Assembly (NCBI GenBank): GCA_016795155.1
Contig: JAEUIE010000023.1
Location: forward strand, 26,370-90,369
Direction: 5' to 3'
From: Planctomycetia bacterium
Lineage (GTDB): Bacteria > Planctomycetota > Planctomycetia > Gemmatales > HRBIN36
DNA length: 64,000 nt
Shown here: positions 35,901 through 44,486 of the stretch, piece by piece
How the letters are laid out: each line of letters starts with the position of its first letter
Numbering within the stretch: position 1 is the stretch's first letter
Program-made: the position numbers and the translations under genes
Notes under the pieces: model-generated
The model's database searches: none
The model's input: the letters and a program-made list of their open reading frames with translations, nothing else
What the model was told of the DNA's origin: nothing

Positions 35901-38515
35901 GAAAGCTGGTTGGTCGCTGCAGTCGCATCGAGAAACTCGAGCGGGAACATCTTCAGTTCTGTTTCCGCGCTGGGTGAACTCGATGCTAACTGCTTGAGGA
36001 TCTCTTCGATCTCAGCAATGTCTTCCTTGGCGCCGATGACGACCACCTGGCCATCAGGAAGCACTTCCACCACGACATCGCCACGTGGAGCAGCGAGCAG
36101 GTTTCTGTCTGGTTGAGGTTGTGCCGGAGGTTGATTACCTTGTCCCTGAGGCTGGGCTGCAAGGGCTTGTGCGCCCGTTTGTTGAATACTGTTGTTGTTT
36201 TGATTGTCTTGAGCGAAGGTCACTTTCGTCCGCGGGTCTTCCTTGACCCTATCTGCAAAAAAATCCGACCCTCCAGGCTGCACCTGGGAACTCGGTGCAA
36301 AAATGGGAGGCGGCTCCTCAGTACGGTTCAGACGGCCTCCTCGACCTCCACCACCGCCACGATTCCCGCCACCACCACGATTGCCACCACCACCCATGCC
36401 ACGGTTTCCACCGCCGCCACCACCCTGGTTACCACCACCGCCAAATCCGCCCATGCCACCCATGCCACCGAAGCGTTGCATCATGGCATTACGCATGGCT
36501 TGGGCTGGATCCATCTGGCCCTGGCCACCTTGTGTATTGGTTCGGTTCTTACCCGTAATAGCATCGACTGCTCGCTGCAACATCTGTGGATCGGCTTTGC
36601 CAACGTTGATCACTTTCACCTGCCGATTGGCATCGACCGCTTCCTTATCCAGATCCTGCAGCAGGTTTTTTACTTCGTCCCAGAGGATATCGGGGCAGTT
36701 CATCACCAGGCTGTTGTCCTTGGTGTTGGCTGCCACATAGAACTTGATGCTGCGTTCCGGCTCCTGCTGCCTCTGCTGCTGCATGAACGGATTAAATGGC
36801 ATGCCGGGCTGCTGGCCACCGCCGGTGGGCCGCTGTTCCACATATTCCCGGTATATTTCCTTGAGCACATTCGCCATTTCCGTGGCATCGGCATTCACGA
36901 GCTTGACAATGCGTGGCTTGAGTTGCAACTTCTGATCGATGTTATCAATATCGAGTTCTGTCTCGATGAAACGCTTGATGGTCACGACAATCTGTCGTGG
37001 AGCTCGAACCAGAATCGAATTGGTTCGCTTGTCTGCAGCCAGGCGTACGGTTGGTCCCGTTATGGCATCCATCGGTCGGCCACCGCCACCGCCAAAAGGC
37101 ATCATGGCGCCAAAGGGGTTAGCGTTCTGCTGGCGTTTGCCATTGATCAGTTCATCGAGCGTGTCGCGAACGGTCTGGGCATTGGAATTTTTCAGTGGAA
37201 TGACTTCATAATATTCATCACCCGTTTTGGTCAGATAGGCAATAATCTGCTCTGCGAAATCAAGTGCTTCCGGATCGTCACTGCCGATCATAATGCCATC
37301 CGTGCGACTGAGCGTGGCAATAAAGATGGGTTTTTTCGGATTGCCCGGCTTGTTCTGAAGGACTACGGGTGGCTTGGCTTCATCCACCAGTTGCTCAATC
37401 TTAGCGGTGTTTTGAGGCTTCATCCCCTTGCGGGAATTTTCCAGTTCCTGGGCCAACACCGGTTCATAGGTGGAATAAACTGGATTGGATCGAAGCGATT
37501 CGAGCATGTAAATCAGGTTGGAGACGTACTGCGACGCGTTGCCCGACGTGAGTTTGACAGTCCGGATGGAATCTTCAGAGCTGGCCTGTGGCGTACCCTG
37601 TTTGCCGGGCTCCACGGGTGGAGTGGCTTTGAGTGCATTCAGGCTCTGCAGCAGATTGCGTATCTGTCTGAGTTGAGCCTTGTCGCCTTTCACGAGCAGT
37701 TTGTTCTGAGTGGGTTCGAATTGAATCTTGGGTGCATTGGGCACCGGGTTGGTCTGCCCCGGATTCAGGTTGAATAGACCTTTGGCAGCGGTTTCCATCG
37801 AAGCGCCATCCGCCGAAGGACGCATCGAGAAAACTTCAAAATCTCCATCACCAGAAGCTGGATCGATGGTATCCAGAAGCTTTTTCATATGCCGAAGGTT
37901 GGCAACCGTATCGGTCACCAGCAGCATGTTGGCACGGGGTATCTTCTGGAATTTCCCAAAGTGGCCTTTGCGGCTGGTCAGATTGAGTTCCGCATCATCT
38001 ACCGGAATGGAATTCAGTGTAAATGATATCTGGCATAGTTCAGAAGTTCCGTAGCGTTGCTGATCATATGGCTTGTCGAGATCGAGATCATCTACCGTGA
38101 TGTTCGGCAGATTGGTCGTATCGATGCTCTGCGGTTCTTCACTGGAGACCAGAGTGAAATTGTGTTTGTTCCTCAGGATGATGATCTTATCCTTCACCAG
38201 CGAACCATTAAGGATATCGATGATCTGCGGCAGAGTGTATTTCTTGCCAGCCGGGCTGATGAAATTGAAGGTTCCCTGTGGCTTCAGCGTGCCAACGACG
38301 GGCATGCCACCGCTGTTGTCGGCCAGCCAGTCGAGCACCTTGTCCCAGGGGGTGTCTCGGAATTCAAAAGCATAAGTCTTTTGAACCGGTTTCGGCGCAA
38401 CTTGCTTGGAGGGGTCTTCCTGTCCCCATGCTGAAAGCGTTACCAGGCCGACACTGAGTGCCGAGGCAGTGGTAACGGCAACGATACGCTGTTTCCAGCT
38501 TGGAAAACGATGCAT
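32909..38515 (-). CDS. gspD: Giant type II secretion secretin with about ten N1-like modules
   Basis: A protein of about 1868 residues; GspD is normally about 650-700. It has a signal peptide (AVTTASALSVGLVTLSAWG) and an N0-like domain (FEFRDTPWDKVLDWLADNS). About ten N1/KH-like modules follow, each with a xVxLxNAxA...L start and a late TNSLLV strand. The C-terminal secretin domain contains VGLQSPVLFQRS, RIEVLSRPQIVTRDNQQALI and GKTVVIGGLISKR. A Gly/Asn/Arg-rich linker (about 690-745) and Gln-rich inserts interrupt the modules; the last 220 residues are Pro/Asn-rich. ATG 38515 with AGGGGGAG just upstream is preferred over 38587. Predicted location is the outer membrane, spanning an unusually deep periplasm. 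Confidence 0.9.
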   Translation of the reverse strand: MHRFPSWKQRIVAVTTASALSVGLVTLSAWGQEDPSKQVAPKPVQKTYAFEFRDTPWDKVLDWLADNSGGMPVVGTLKPQGTFNFISPAGKKYTLPQIIDILNGSLVKDKIIILRNKHNFTLVSSEEPQSIDTTNLPNITVDDLDLDKPYDQQRYGTSELCQISFTLNSIPVDDAELNLTSRKGHFGKFQKIPRANMLLVTDTVANLRHMKKLLDTIDPASGDGDFEVFSMRPSADGASMETAAKGLFNLNPGQTNPVPNAPKIQFEPTQNKLLVKGDKAQLRQIRNLLQSLNALKATPPVEPGKQGTPQASSEDSIRTVKLTSGNASQYVSNLIYMLESLRSNPVYSTYEPVLAQELENSRKGMKPQNTAKIEQLVDEAKPPVVLQNKPGNPKKPIFIATLSRTDGIMIGSDDPEALDFAEQIIAYLTKTGDEYYEVIPLKNSNAQTVRDTLDELINGKRQQNANPFGAMMPFGGGGGRPMDAITGPTVRLAADKRTNSILVRAPRQIVVTIKRFIETELDIDNIDQKLQLKPRIVKLVNADATEMANVLKEIYREYVEQRPTGGGQQPGMPFNPFMQQQRQQEPERSIKFYVAANTKDNSLVMNCPDILWDEVKNLLQDLDKEAVDANRQVKVINVGKADPQMLQRAVDAITGKNRTNTQGGQGQMDPAQAMRNAMMQRFGGMGGMGGFGGGGNQGGGGGGNRGMGGGGNRGGGGNRGGGGGRGGRLNRTEEPPPIFAPSSQVQPGGSDFFADRVKEDPRTKVTFAQDNQNNNSIQQTGAQALAAQPQGQGNQPPAQPQPDRNLLAAPRGDVVVEVLPDGQVVVIGAKEDIAEIEEILKQLASSSPSAETELKMFPLEFLDATAATNQLSTIFARYNPIVRIISGTSAMGGPAAGGGAGGARPGGFGQGGFGQGGFGQGQFGQGGLGQMQQQQPAGAAAQPLQPGSMLIMSILRQNSVLIGAPKTAMTEIEKIIKLIDKPNDPKSVPKIINLRRANAQSIATTLQQFYAQRYGSAEPNEIRIFPDVKLNTLLVHAGPEDLKEIMNLVEFFDKAETRVINEVRIKQLKNADAQTLATLLQQALSQALLGTATQQQGTQGQQGFQQPNIFGGGLANLFGNQANRFGAQGTTQDRRGVSLAFTQPGQARIETGLLDDVGIYADVRTNRLVISAPPESISMLEKLIDELDVPPTITADVKVFRLKNTDANMAMQTLQGVFLGNQQRTGQQGFGNQGGFQQGALGNLQQQLMNFSAAQGQGPQPLIPRFSVDIRTNSLIVAAGRGDMILIDVLLNNLDSSAIRDRQFQVVRLKNNQAGNVATNLNSFYRNEITILQLNDLTTFMQSDREVTVIADATNNSLIVGASQRFFPEVMRLIDQLDIELAQVAIQVLIAKVDLDNSDEFGVEVGLQSPVLFQRSLFNPQPVTTSPTQPAIGNPGFNWNNVSTVNQNNASNIHPDVVGMRGLTNYGLGTSRNGIGGFVFSAASDSVNVLVRALRTQGRIEVLSRPQIVTRDNQQALISVGQQVPIITGVNINANGLITNNIDQQQVGIILKVLPQISPDGRVVMRVEPQVSSISPSTVDLGNGVQGTILDQTIASTTIDAMDGKTVVIGGLISKRDEKIQRGIPWLGDLPYIGALFRYRSHIKQKSELLIILTPHIIRNPMDAERVFMEEARKMSWSLDDVQSIHGALPGASFLKENCNENSLAPAIVNPFDQNYFAPGTAQPGVDEKLKAPGTVQPVPQPLNTIPPPSANPPVGNPPGANPPGINPGWMQPPGATPPKFQQLPPGQTMTYGQAMQMQMAEQGMQPASAQNFQPTQAQQIGNYRTTVTYAPITTQQSQVVVPMQEALQRVSQPVPSNTGFASGGQQP

Positions 38516-38687
38516 GGCACTCCCCCTGTCATTCCGACCCGGTGCAGTTTCCCGTTTATCAGACCTTGCTAAGTCCCCACCCGACAAAGTCTACGCAGAA
38601 TCTGCACGTATCTGTATTATCGCCCAGATTCATCAAAGTTCTTACTCATAAATTCCGACACTCACCATTTTATCCTTTTCTCAACAT

Positions 38688-39827
38688 TCATTGCTGGTCG
38701 ATGGCTGTCAGTTCAGCGTCGTACTTCTCCTTGAGTTCCTGCGTGGAAATCGGCTTTTTCAAGGCTTCTTCCATGAATTGACCCACATAAAGCACGTACG
38801 CTTTGCCATCGTACTCGAATGCAATCTCGCGGGGTTTAATCGCAAGTACCTTTCCTTTCAAGACCAATACGTTGTCACCGTCCCGAATTTCAAATTCATT
38901 GACACCGCCGTCAGGCCGCAGCTTCACATACTTATTTGTCTTGCGGATTCGCAGCAATCCTTCCTCGCTTATGTAGTTTGCCGTGATGCTGGTCAATTGC
39001 GTGTATTTCAAAATATCTCGATCAGGCTGTTTCACAGGGGATGTCGACGAGGCATTGACCACCACGGCTGGCGCCAGTCCCGCAAAGACATTCTTTTTCA
39101 GCATGGTCGCATATTCACGTTCCGGCTTATGCAGCGTGGCCAGCTTCGCCTGGCCAAACAATCCAAACGGCGTGAGTTGTGTCAGCCCGAATAAAATACC
39201 AGTAGGCAAACGGCTCATTCCCGAGATTACTTCGAGTTGCCCGACGCCAATCATCGGGTTGGCAATTACCGACTGACGAGGAGGTACGTTGCTCATCGAC
39301 AGAACTTCCACTTTCATGGTGACATTCAGTTTGGCTTCGTTCCCTTTCCCCAAAGGCTCGATGATGATCGACTTGATGACATGTGGAACATTGACGCTGT
39401 AAAACTCCTGCAGGAAGGCGGAGAGTTGCTGCAGGTTCGCTTCAAATATGACATCGTAAGAAATGGCAGCAGTCAGTGGTGCTGCTTGCCGGGTATTTCC
39501 AGTCACCAGTCGATTCGGTTCCGAAAACGACTTGAAGACAAAACGATGCTTCAGCATCATTTCCTGCAGGAAATTCTTGTACATCAGTGCCGAGGCATTC
39601 ACATTGCCCGGCATGGCGATCGTCTTCCACTTGTCCACTTCCTTTTTGGATTTCTCCAGCTTGGCCAGCCGAGCCGTCAGGCTTGCTTCTTCCAGTTCCA
39701 ACTGGCTGAGCTGATCCTGCCGTTCCGTGATTCCCTCGTAAAATCGCGTGGCGACGATGAACAGTCCAAAGCAGACGGCAAAGATTCCACCAGCGATCAT
39801 CAGCAGTTTGAGCATGTTGTTATTCAT
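38688..39827 (-). CDS. GspM/PilO-like inner-membrane component
   Basis: A 379-residue protein with a short cytoplasmic start, one membrane helix (about 7-27, LLMIAGGIFAVCFGLFIVAT), a coiled coil (about 35-65) and a ferredoxin-like periplasmic domain (YDVIFEANLQQLSAFLQEFY). This is the GspM/PilO layout. The C-terminal 120 residues (KYTQLTSITANYISEEGLLR...) form a second beta-rich domain resembling the HR domain of GspC/PilP, so it may replace GspC, which is missing here. ATG overlaps the stop of the upstream gene by 4 bases (ATGA type), so translation is coupled. Confidence 0.7.
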   Translation of the reverse strand: MNNNMLKLLMIAGGIFAVCFGLFIVATRFYEGITERQDQLSQLELEEASLTARLAKLEKSKKEVDKWKTIAMPGNVNASALMYKNFLQEMMLKHRFVFKSFSEPNRLVTGNTRQAAPLTAAISYDVIFEANLQQLSAFLQEFYSVNVPHVIKSIIIEPLGKGNEAKLNVTMKVEVLSMSNVPPRQSVIANPMIGVGQLEVISGMSRLPTGILFGLTQLTPFGLFGQAKLATLHKPEREYATMLKKNVFAGLAPAVVVNASSTSPVKQPDRDILKYTQLTSITANYISEEGLLRIRKTNKYVKLRPDGGVNEFEIRDGDNVLVLKGKVLAIKPREIAFEYDGKAYVLYVGQFMEEALKKPISTQELKEKYDAELTAIDQQ

Positions 39828-41389
39828 GGTCGGCCTCCGGTCGGGCGGAAGCCTCTTCCAGGACGTTGACGCGTGTTGGCCTGTCCTTCCGTCGCGGTGA
39901 TGTTGTTACCTATCGTAATGACATCGCGGTAATCTTCCGGACGCAGCGGCAGGACTTCCAGTTCATACACCATGGTATTCCGTTCTTGCGGAACCAGGTC
40001 CGATTTGATCCATTTCCAGTGACGGCTGTCGCGTAAGGCCGCTTGCAGTACCTTCAGCTGAGCGTCCTGCTCGGCTGTCGCTTTCAGCGTCAGGCGGGCT
40101 ATCGGCTTGATGGTTGCCGTTTTCGCAGCAGGCTGGCTGCCAGCCGTCTTGCCGGGCACCGGGTTGCCGCTGGGTGAAGCCGGTGATGCTGCAATGGATT
40201 TCCACTCTGCTTTGACGATCTGCACCCCTGCCATATCGGGGAAGATATCAATCAGATCGTAGAGTTCTTCCAGGATAAAGATCTCTTGATCGCGCCATTG
40301 CTTGATGGCGTCAAACCGCTTTTCCACATCGGCAAAGTTTTTTTCCTGATCTCGCTTCAGCTTGATCCGTTCCTGGAGATCGGCAATTTCTGAATCGGCT
40401 GTTGAAGTCAGCATCCAGTAGAGGCCATACAGCAACACGCCCAAAGCGACTGCCGCCACGCCACCCACCAGTGCGTAGCTGCGTTTGCGGTTAGGCTTGG
40501 GCATGACCTTCTTGGGCGCCAGGAACTCTAACGGTATTTTCTTGAATGATCGGGTAACCTGAGCCGCACCGCACGCAACGGCATAATCACCATGGCCTGC
40601 CAGCCGCTCTGCCCCGGCAATGTTCTGATACGGATCATACAGATGCACGGTGACAGGCAGGCTCGATACCACTTGCTGAACTTCATCGGGCAGTTCATGC
40701 CCAGCCAGGTACAGCGCACTCACTGGCGGAAGGTTCGGCTGGTTGGAATATGCTGCAATGCTTCGCTTCAGTTCGCTGAGCAGTTCTGCAGCATCCTGGG
40801 CCGTACCCATGCCTCGATTGAAAATCAGCGTTCCCTGATGCATCACAAAAAACGATTGACTGCAGGCAAATGCTACCGCATCGCTTTGTCCCTGTTGCAG
40901 GCTGAGTACTTCTGTCATCAGCGCGATGGCACGAGGCACTACCGCCAGCAGTTTCAAGTCAGCTGCCTGGCACAATTGTTCGCAAAACCGCACCCGTGAT
41001 TTGCGGGCAACGTAAGTCAGCGACCGCAGTTCGCCCGTCGTATACTTCTGCGTCAGGGGAATGTAATCGACAATGGCTTCATCTGCAGGCAGCGAGGTTT
41101 CTTTCAGCACCTGGAACTGCACAATGGCCGGCAGTTCGTTCGCAGGGATATCCGGGTGGCGCACCTCGCGGCAGGTCATCGCATCCTGGCTGAGAGCGAT
41201 AACCGCGGTGGTTGCCTTGAACCCTACTTCCTTCAAGCGGGCTTTCAGCTGAGCCCCCAGCGTGGTGGCATCCATGGCGCCAACCGGCAAGGCCAGCGCT
41301 GCATGCAACTGATACCCGCCAGAGGATGGATTGAGTTCTACCAGCCTGAGTTCATGATTATCCAGATCTATGCCAAGCAAGCCTGCCAA
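39824..41389 (-). CDS. PilM/GspL-PilN fusion protein of the secretion platform
   Basis: A protein of about 521 residues. The first 310 are actin-like (GIDLDNHELRLVEL start, YVARKSRVRFCEQL, CGAAQV), as in PilM or the cytoplasmic GspL domain. One membrane helix follows (about 330-350, YALVGGVAAVALGVLLYGLYW), then a coiled-coil stretch and a ferredoxin-like periplasmic domain as in PilN. Pfam would likely report PilM plus PilN. I chose TTG 41389 with AAGGGG six bases upstream; TTG 41407 is an alternative. Its 3' end overlaps the PilO-like gene, so the pair probably forms the inner-membrane platform that binds the GspE ATPase. Confidence 0.75.
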   Translation of the reverse strand: MAGLLGIDLDNHELRLVELNPSSGGYQLHAALALPVGAMDATTLGAQLKARLKEVGFKATTAVIALSQDAMTCREVRHPDIPANELPAIVQFQVLKETSLPADEAIVDYIPLTQKYTTGELRSLTYVARKSRVRFCEQLCQAADLKLLAVVPRAIALMTEVLSLQQGQSDAVAFACSQSFFVMHQGTLIFNRGMGTAQDAAELLSELKRSIAAYSNQPNLPPVSALYLAGHELPDEVQQVVSSLPVTVHLYDPYQNIAGAERLAGHGDYAVACGAAQVTRSFKKIPLEFLAPKKVMPKPNRKRSYALVGGVAAVALGVLLYGLYWMLTSTADSEIADLQERIKLKRDQEKNFADVEKRFDAIKQWRDQEIFILEELYDLIDIFPDMAGVQIVKAEWKSIAASPASPSGNPVPGKTAGSQPAAKTATIKPIARLTLKATAEQDAQLKVLQAALRDSRHWKWIKSDLVPQERNTMVYELEVLPLRPEDYRDVITIGNNITATEGQANTRQRPGRGFRPTGGRP

Positions 41390-41537
41390 ATGAAACCCCT
41401 TATGCAACGACAGACGGAATCTGTCCTATCGACCATCGAATTTGCGGGTATACATGCTGGAGCAGAACCTTCTAGACCGGTAGAAACGCTGCTGTATCCA
41501 GCCTGGTACAATCCCCGTAACCGTTACCTTGTGCAGA

Positions 41538-43142
41538 TCACGGCGAGTTGCCGCCGCTTCCGCTGCCCGAGAAATTATACCCCTTACCCAGATCGGTCAG
41601 GTCACGCCAATGCAGGATTCGTGGTCTGCCATTGTTGGCATCCACCACGACTTCCAGACGCACCTGTGGACCGCGAAATTCATAGTAACCCACCACCTGA
41701 AAACGGAAAACCTGCGAGTATGTGGTGATGAATTGACTGAACAGCTTGATGACATCCACGCTCAGTTCTGCTTCAGTCACCAGCCAGGCAGGCGTTTTGT
41801 AATAGGCAATCATGGATGGATCCATATCGGGCGTAGGTCGATATTGAACCAGCTTCTCCGCATCGCTTTCGTTGATACCCATCGCAATGAGCACATCCGC
41901 CGGGCACGTATTGATGTTGATGCGTGCAGGAATTTCGTACTCGGCATCGAGCGTGCACTTGTCGAGCAGGGTGGTAAGCGAAGCGCGAATCTGATCTTTA
42001 TTGGCTCGAACAAAAGGGCCTGAGAGAGAAGCTGCTGGCTGCCTTGGTTTTTGAAAGGCAACGTAGCTGTCTACGAAATCCCAGAGAGAGGTGAGTTGTC
42101 TGGATGCTTGTACCTGTTTGATATCGGTAATGACGATCTTGTTCTCAACAATATCAATTCCGGCAGGTGGAGCACTGAGGGTTTCACCACGCAGAAGTGT
42201 AAGGATATCTACTCCCATAGTTATTTTTCGCAACGGAGTAGTTCTGGCTAGGATGAGGTAAGTGGCCATCTCGGTTCCAACGGCGGCTTCGAGTTGTGTC
42301 ATTAATGTTGGAATATCAGTGCCATTCAGATTGATGCGCTGCTGACCCGTGGAATCAACATTCAATTCCCGGCTGTAGACCGTAAAGTATCGCTGCAAAC
42401 CCAGGTCAACCTGCCCCGAACCATCATCTTCATCCGGGTCGAGCCGACCGTTGCGGTTCTTGTCATTGCCATACAGTTGCTTTGGCGTCCAGCCTTTTAC
42501 GAGGAGCAGTTCATCGGTTGAATCATACGGTCCGCCCTTGGCCTGATATCCCAGCGAGGAGTAATAGCTGGCTTCACCGCTATCAGGAGTTCCACCTTCT
42601 GCAGTCCAGTTGATGACCGCCATTGCCTGTTCCTCATTCATATTGGGAATGGCTTTGATCATGGTGGAGATCAGCGATTCATTACTCGCACTTTTCTTGA
42701 TGAGTTGCCGGATGGCATTCAGGTTGATTTTGCCGTTCTCGTCTTCCACGCCATACCTGAACCGAGTCGAATTGGTGGTATCGAGCGTATCACGTGGCAT
42801 GACGATGCTGAAATAGCCACGCACGCCATTGGGGCCATTGATCGGCTTGTAATGGAAGGCATCGTAGTTGTCATAGACAAAGCCATTCCACACGCGGAAC
42901 GAATCGGTCGAATCGCTCAAGCTCATGGATTGCGGGTAAGCCAGGGCAAACGCTGCATAATGCACGCCGGAATCAGCCAGATGCCGGGCCTGGGCCAGAC
43001 GACCGCTGACAATCGAAGCATTGCTCTCGGCCATCATCAGGTTCAGGTACTGATAGCCGATAAGCAGCAATACTACGATCACCACCAGTACGGTGATCAA
43101 TACTGCACCACGACGAGTTCGACGTCGAGACATCATGTTCAT
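41538..43142 (-). CDS. gspK: Type II secretion minor pseudopilin GspK
   Basis: A 534-residue protein with a basic start and hydrophobic helix (RRGAVLITVLVVIVVLLLIG) followed by ADSGVHYAAFALAYP, the typical GspK N-terminus. Two regions NLNAIRQLI and ININTCPADVLIAMG are the GspK helical SAM-like domains. Interspersed DxDG (KNRNGRLDPDEDD) suggests a calcium site. It is longer than the usual 300-350. GspK lacks Glu at +5 and caps the pseudopilus with GspI and GspJ. Its ATG overlaps the gspJ stop. Confidence 0.85.
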   Translation of the reverse strand: MNMMSRRRTRRGAVLITVLVVIVVLLLIGYQYLNLMMAESNASIVSGRLAQARHLADSGVHYAAFALAYPQSMSLSDSTDSFRVWNGFVYDNYDAFHYKPINGPNGVRGYFSIVMPRDTLDTTNSTRFRYGVEDENGKINLNAIRQLIKKSASNESLISTMIKAIPNMNEEQAMAVINWTAEGGTPDSGEASYYSSLGYQAKGGPYDSTDELLLVKGWTPKQLYGNDKNRNGRLDPDEDDGSGQVDLGLQRYFTVYSRELNVDSTGQQRINLNGTDIPTLMTQLEAAVGTEMATYLILARTTPLRKITMGVDILTLLRGETLSAPPAGIDIVENKIVITDIKQVQASRQLTSLWDFVDSYVAFQKPRQPAASLSGPFVRANKDQIRASLTTLLDKCTLDAEYEIPARININTCPADVLIAMGINESDAEKLVQYRPTPDMDPSMIAYYKTPAWLVTEAELSVDVIKLFSQFITTYSQVFRFQVVGYYEFRGPQVRLEVVVDANNGRPRILHWRDLTDLGKGYNFSGSGSGGNSP

Positions 43143-43882
43143 TGCGTGGTTCCTCCCTGAACAGGTGAACCGAACGCAGGAATGGCAATGACCAGTCGAT
43201 GCCGCACCGGGCTGCGGGGCGGGACGCCGGGAATTTCAGGCATCTGCACCATCAACTTGATTTCAATGGCGGCAGGCGGCCCCATTGTCGTGCCATCCCA
43301 CGATGTCATCCAGCTTTGTGTGGAACTGTCGAAATACTGGAAGCTCATTTCCTGCACTTCCGGCGCCAGGATTTCCTCCTGTGCAGCTTCATCGGAATCG
43401 GCGCTGCCGGAAAGCACGTTCAGCGTTTCCTTGCGAACCAGCCCCGTGCCAGGCTGGCAGTAATAGGAAATGGTTCGCAGATCGGAATAAACGCTGTTCG
43501 GCGTTTCCGCATCGAGACGGCTGAACTGAGGTGTCTGGCTGCCGTACAGCGTGAGGGAATATTCATCACCCTGCACACAGAAATTAAACTGTCCTGGTTC
43601 AGGCGTGGTCGCATCAGTTGGTGGATCGGTAGGGGGAGGAGCGGGCTGAACACTTGGCGCAGTACTTAACAGAGACAGGTTCTGCCTGATGTCAGTTTGC
43701 AAACGAATGGCAGTGCCCCGGATCACCTGCAGTGATTGCACCGCTTCCTTACCGACGCGAATGGAACGCATCATGATATCAAGCGTGGAATAGACCGCTG
43801 CCAGCAGGATAGCGCCAAGCACAAGAGCAGCTAACACCTCAACCAAGGTAAATCCATGACGTGTGTTTGATCGGAGGATCAT
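43139..43882 (-). CDS. gspJ: Type II secretion minor pseudopilin GspJ
   Basis: A 247-residue protein with a prepilin leader and helix HGFTLVEVLAALVLGAILLA (cleavage after glycine, Glu at +5). The position after gspI, the size, and QTDIRQNLSLLS plus a beta-sheet body fit GspJ. A proline-rich insert (QPAPPPTDPPTD) is present. It overlaps both neighbouring genes by 4 bases (ATGA). GGAGGAAG lies before ATG 43882. Confidence 0.8.
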   Translation of the reverse strand: MILRSNTRHGFTLVEVLAALVLGAILLAAVYSTLDIMMRSIRVGKEAVQSLQVIRGTAIRLQTDIRQNLSLLSTAPSVQPAPPPTDPPTDATTPEPGQFNFCVQGDEYSLTLYGSQTPQFSRLDAETPNSVYSDLRTISYYCQPGTGLVRKETLNVLSGSADSDEAAQEEILAPEVQEMSFQYFDSSTQSWMTSWDGTTMGPPAAIEIKLMVQMPEIPGVPPRSPVRHRLVIAIPAFGSPVQGGTTQ

Positions 43883-44373
43883 GGACTTCCTCCGCTTGTT
43901 GATGACGTTGACGGCTGTTGAGCAGGTAGTCGCAATTGCGGATCAAGCACGATACGCGACAGCGAATACTCAACCGGAGCGGCTCCCGTGAGCGAAAACG
44001 TGACGGTGACGATCACCGAATTCAGGCCGGTGATATTGTTGCCGGTATTCGGATCCTGCACACTGCTCCAGCTTTCCGGTGTAACAGAAACCTGGTACAT
44101 CCATCCTTCCACTTCTTCCTCTATGGGGCCACTGGTGGAAGAAACCGGCAGGATGCCCGCCACAATTTCGTCCATCTTGGTTTCTGCGAGCAGTTGGGCT
44201 TTGGCTAAACGCCGGGCGCGGGTGGCTGCATCCGAAGCATTATCCACCATCTGTGTCAGTGCGTAGGCAGAAAAAATGAAGATAGCCAGCGAAGCCAATA
44301 CTTCGAGCAATGACATGCCCGAGCGGGCAGTTGTCTTGCGTAGCAGACCAGTGGTTATTCTTCGTACAAGCAT
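43879..44373 (-). CDS. gspI: Type II secretion minor pseudopilin GspI
   Basis: A 164-residue protein with the prepilin motif SGMSLLEVLASLAIFIFSAY and ARRLAKAQLLAETKMDEIV, typical of GspI. The C-terminus is Ser/Thr-rich. The first 19 residues before the Gly are longer than average. A REPIN-like repeat sits only 12 bases upstream of ATG 44373 and separates this gene from gspH, so the operon may be read through a hairpin-forming spacer. Confidence 0.8.
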   Translation of the reverse strand: MLVRRITTGLLRKTTARSGMSLLEVLASLAIFIFSAYALTQMVDNASDAATRARRLAKAQLLAETKMDEIVAGILPVSSTSGPIEEEVEGWMYQVSVTPESWSSVQDPNTGNNITGLNSVIVTVTFSLTGAAPVEYSLSRIVLDPQLRLPAQQPSTSSTSGGSP

Positions 44374-44385
44374 CTTGCGGTTGCT

Positions 44386-44484
44386 GTGGCAGGGTTATGC
44401 ATGTACTCGTGCATGACCCAGCAGGTTTTCGGTTTGTTCTGCGTATCAAGCAGGGTCATTCGGAGTACCGAATAACCCTGCCAC
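44386..44484. repeat. REPIN-like double hairpin, copy 2
   Basis: Same order as 25737-25834: GTGGCAGGGTTATGCATG, TACT-like loop, CGTGCATGACCCAGC, spacer, then CAGGGTCATTCGGAGTACCG and AATAACCCTGCCAC. It lies between gspH and gspI within the secretion operon. Confidence 0.85.
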
Positions 44485-44486
44485 GG

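Noticed and set aside
36110..37777. Long plus-strand open frame opposite the secretin
   Set aside because: It is a shadow of the Gly/Asn-rich secretin coding strand, without start signals, and its residues show no family pattern.
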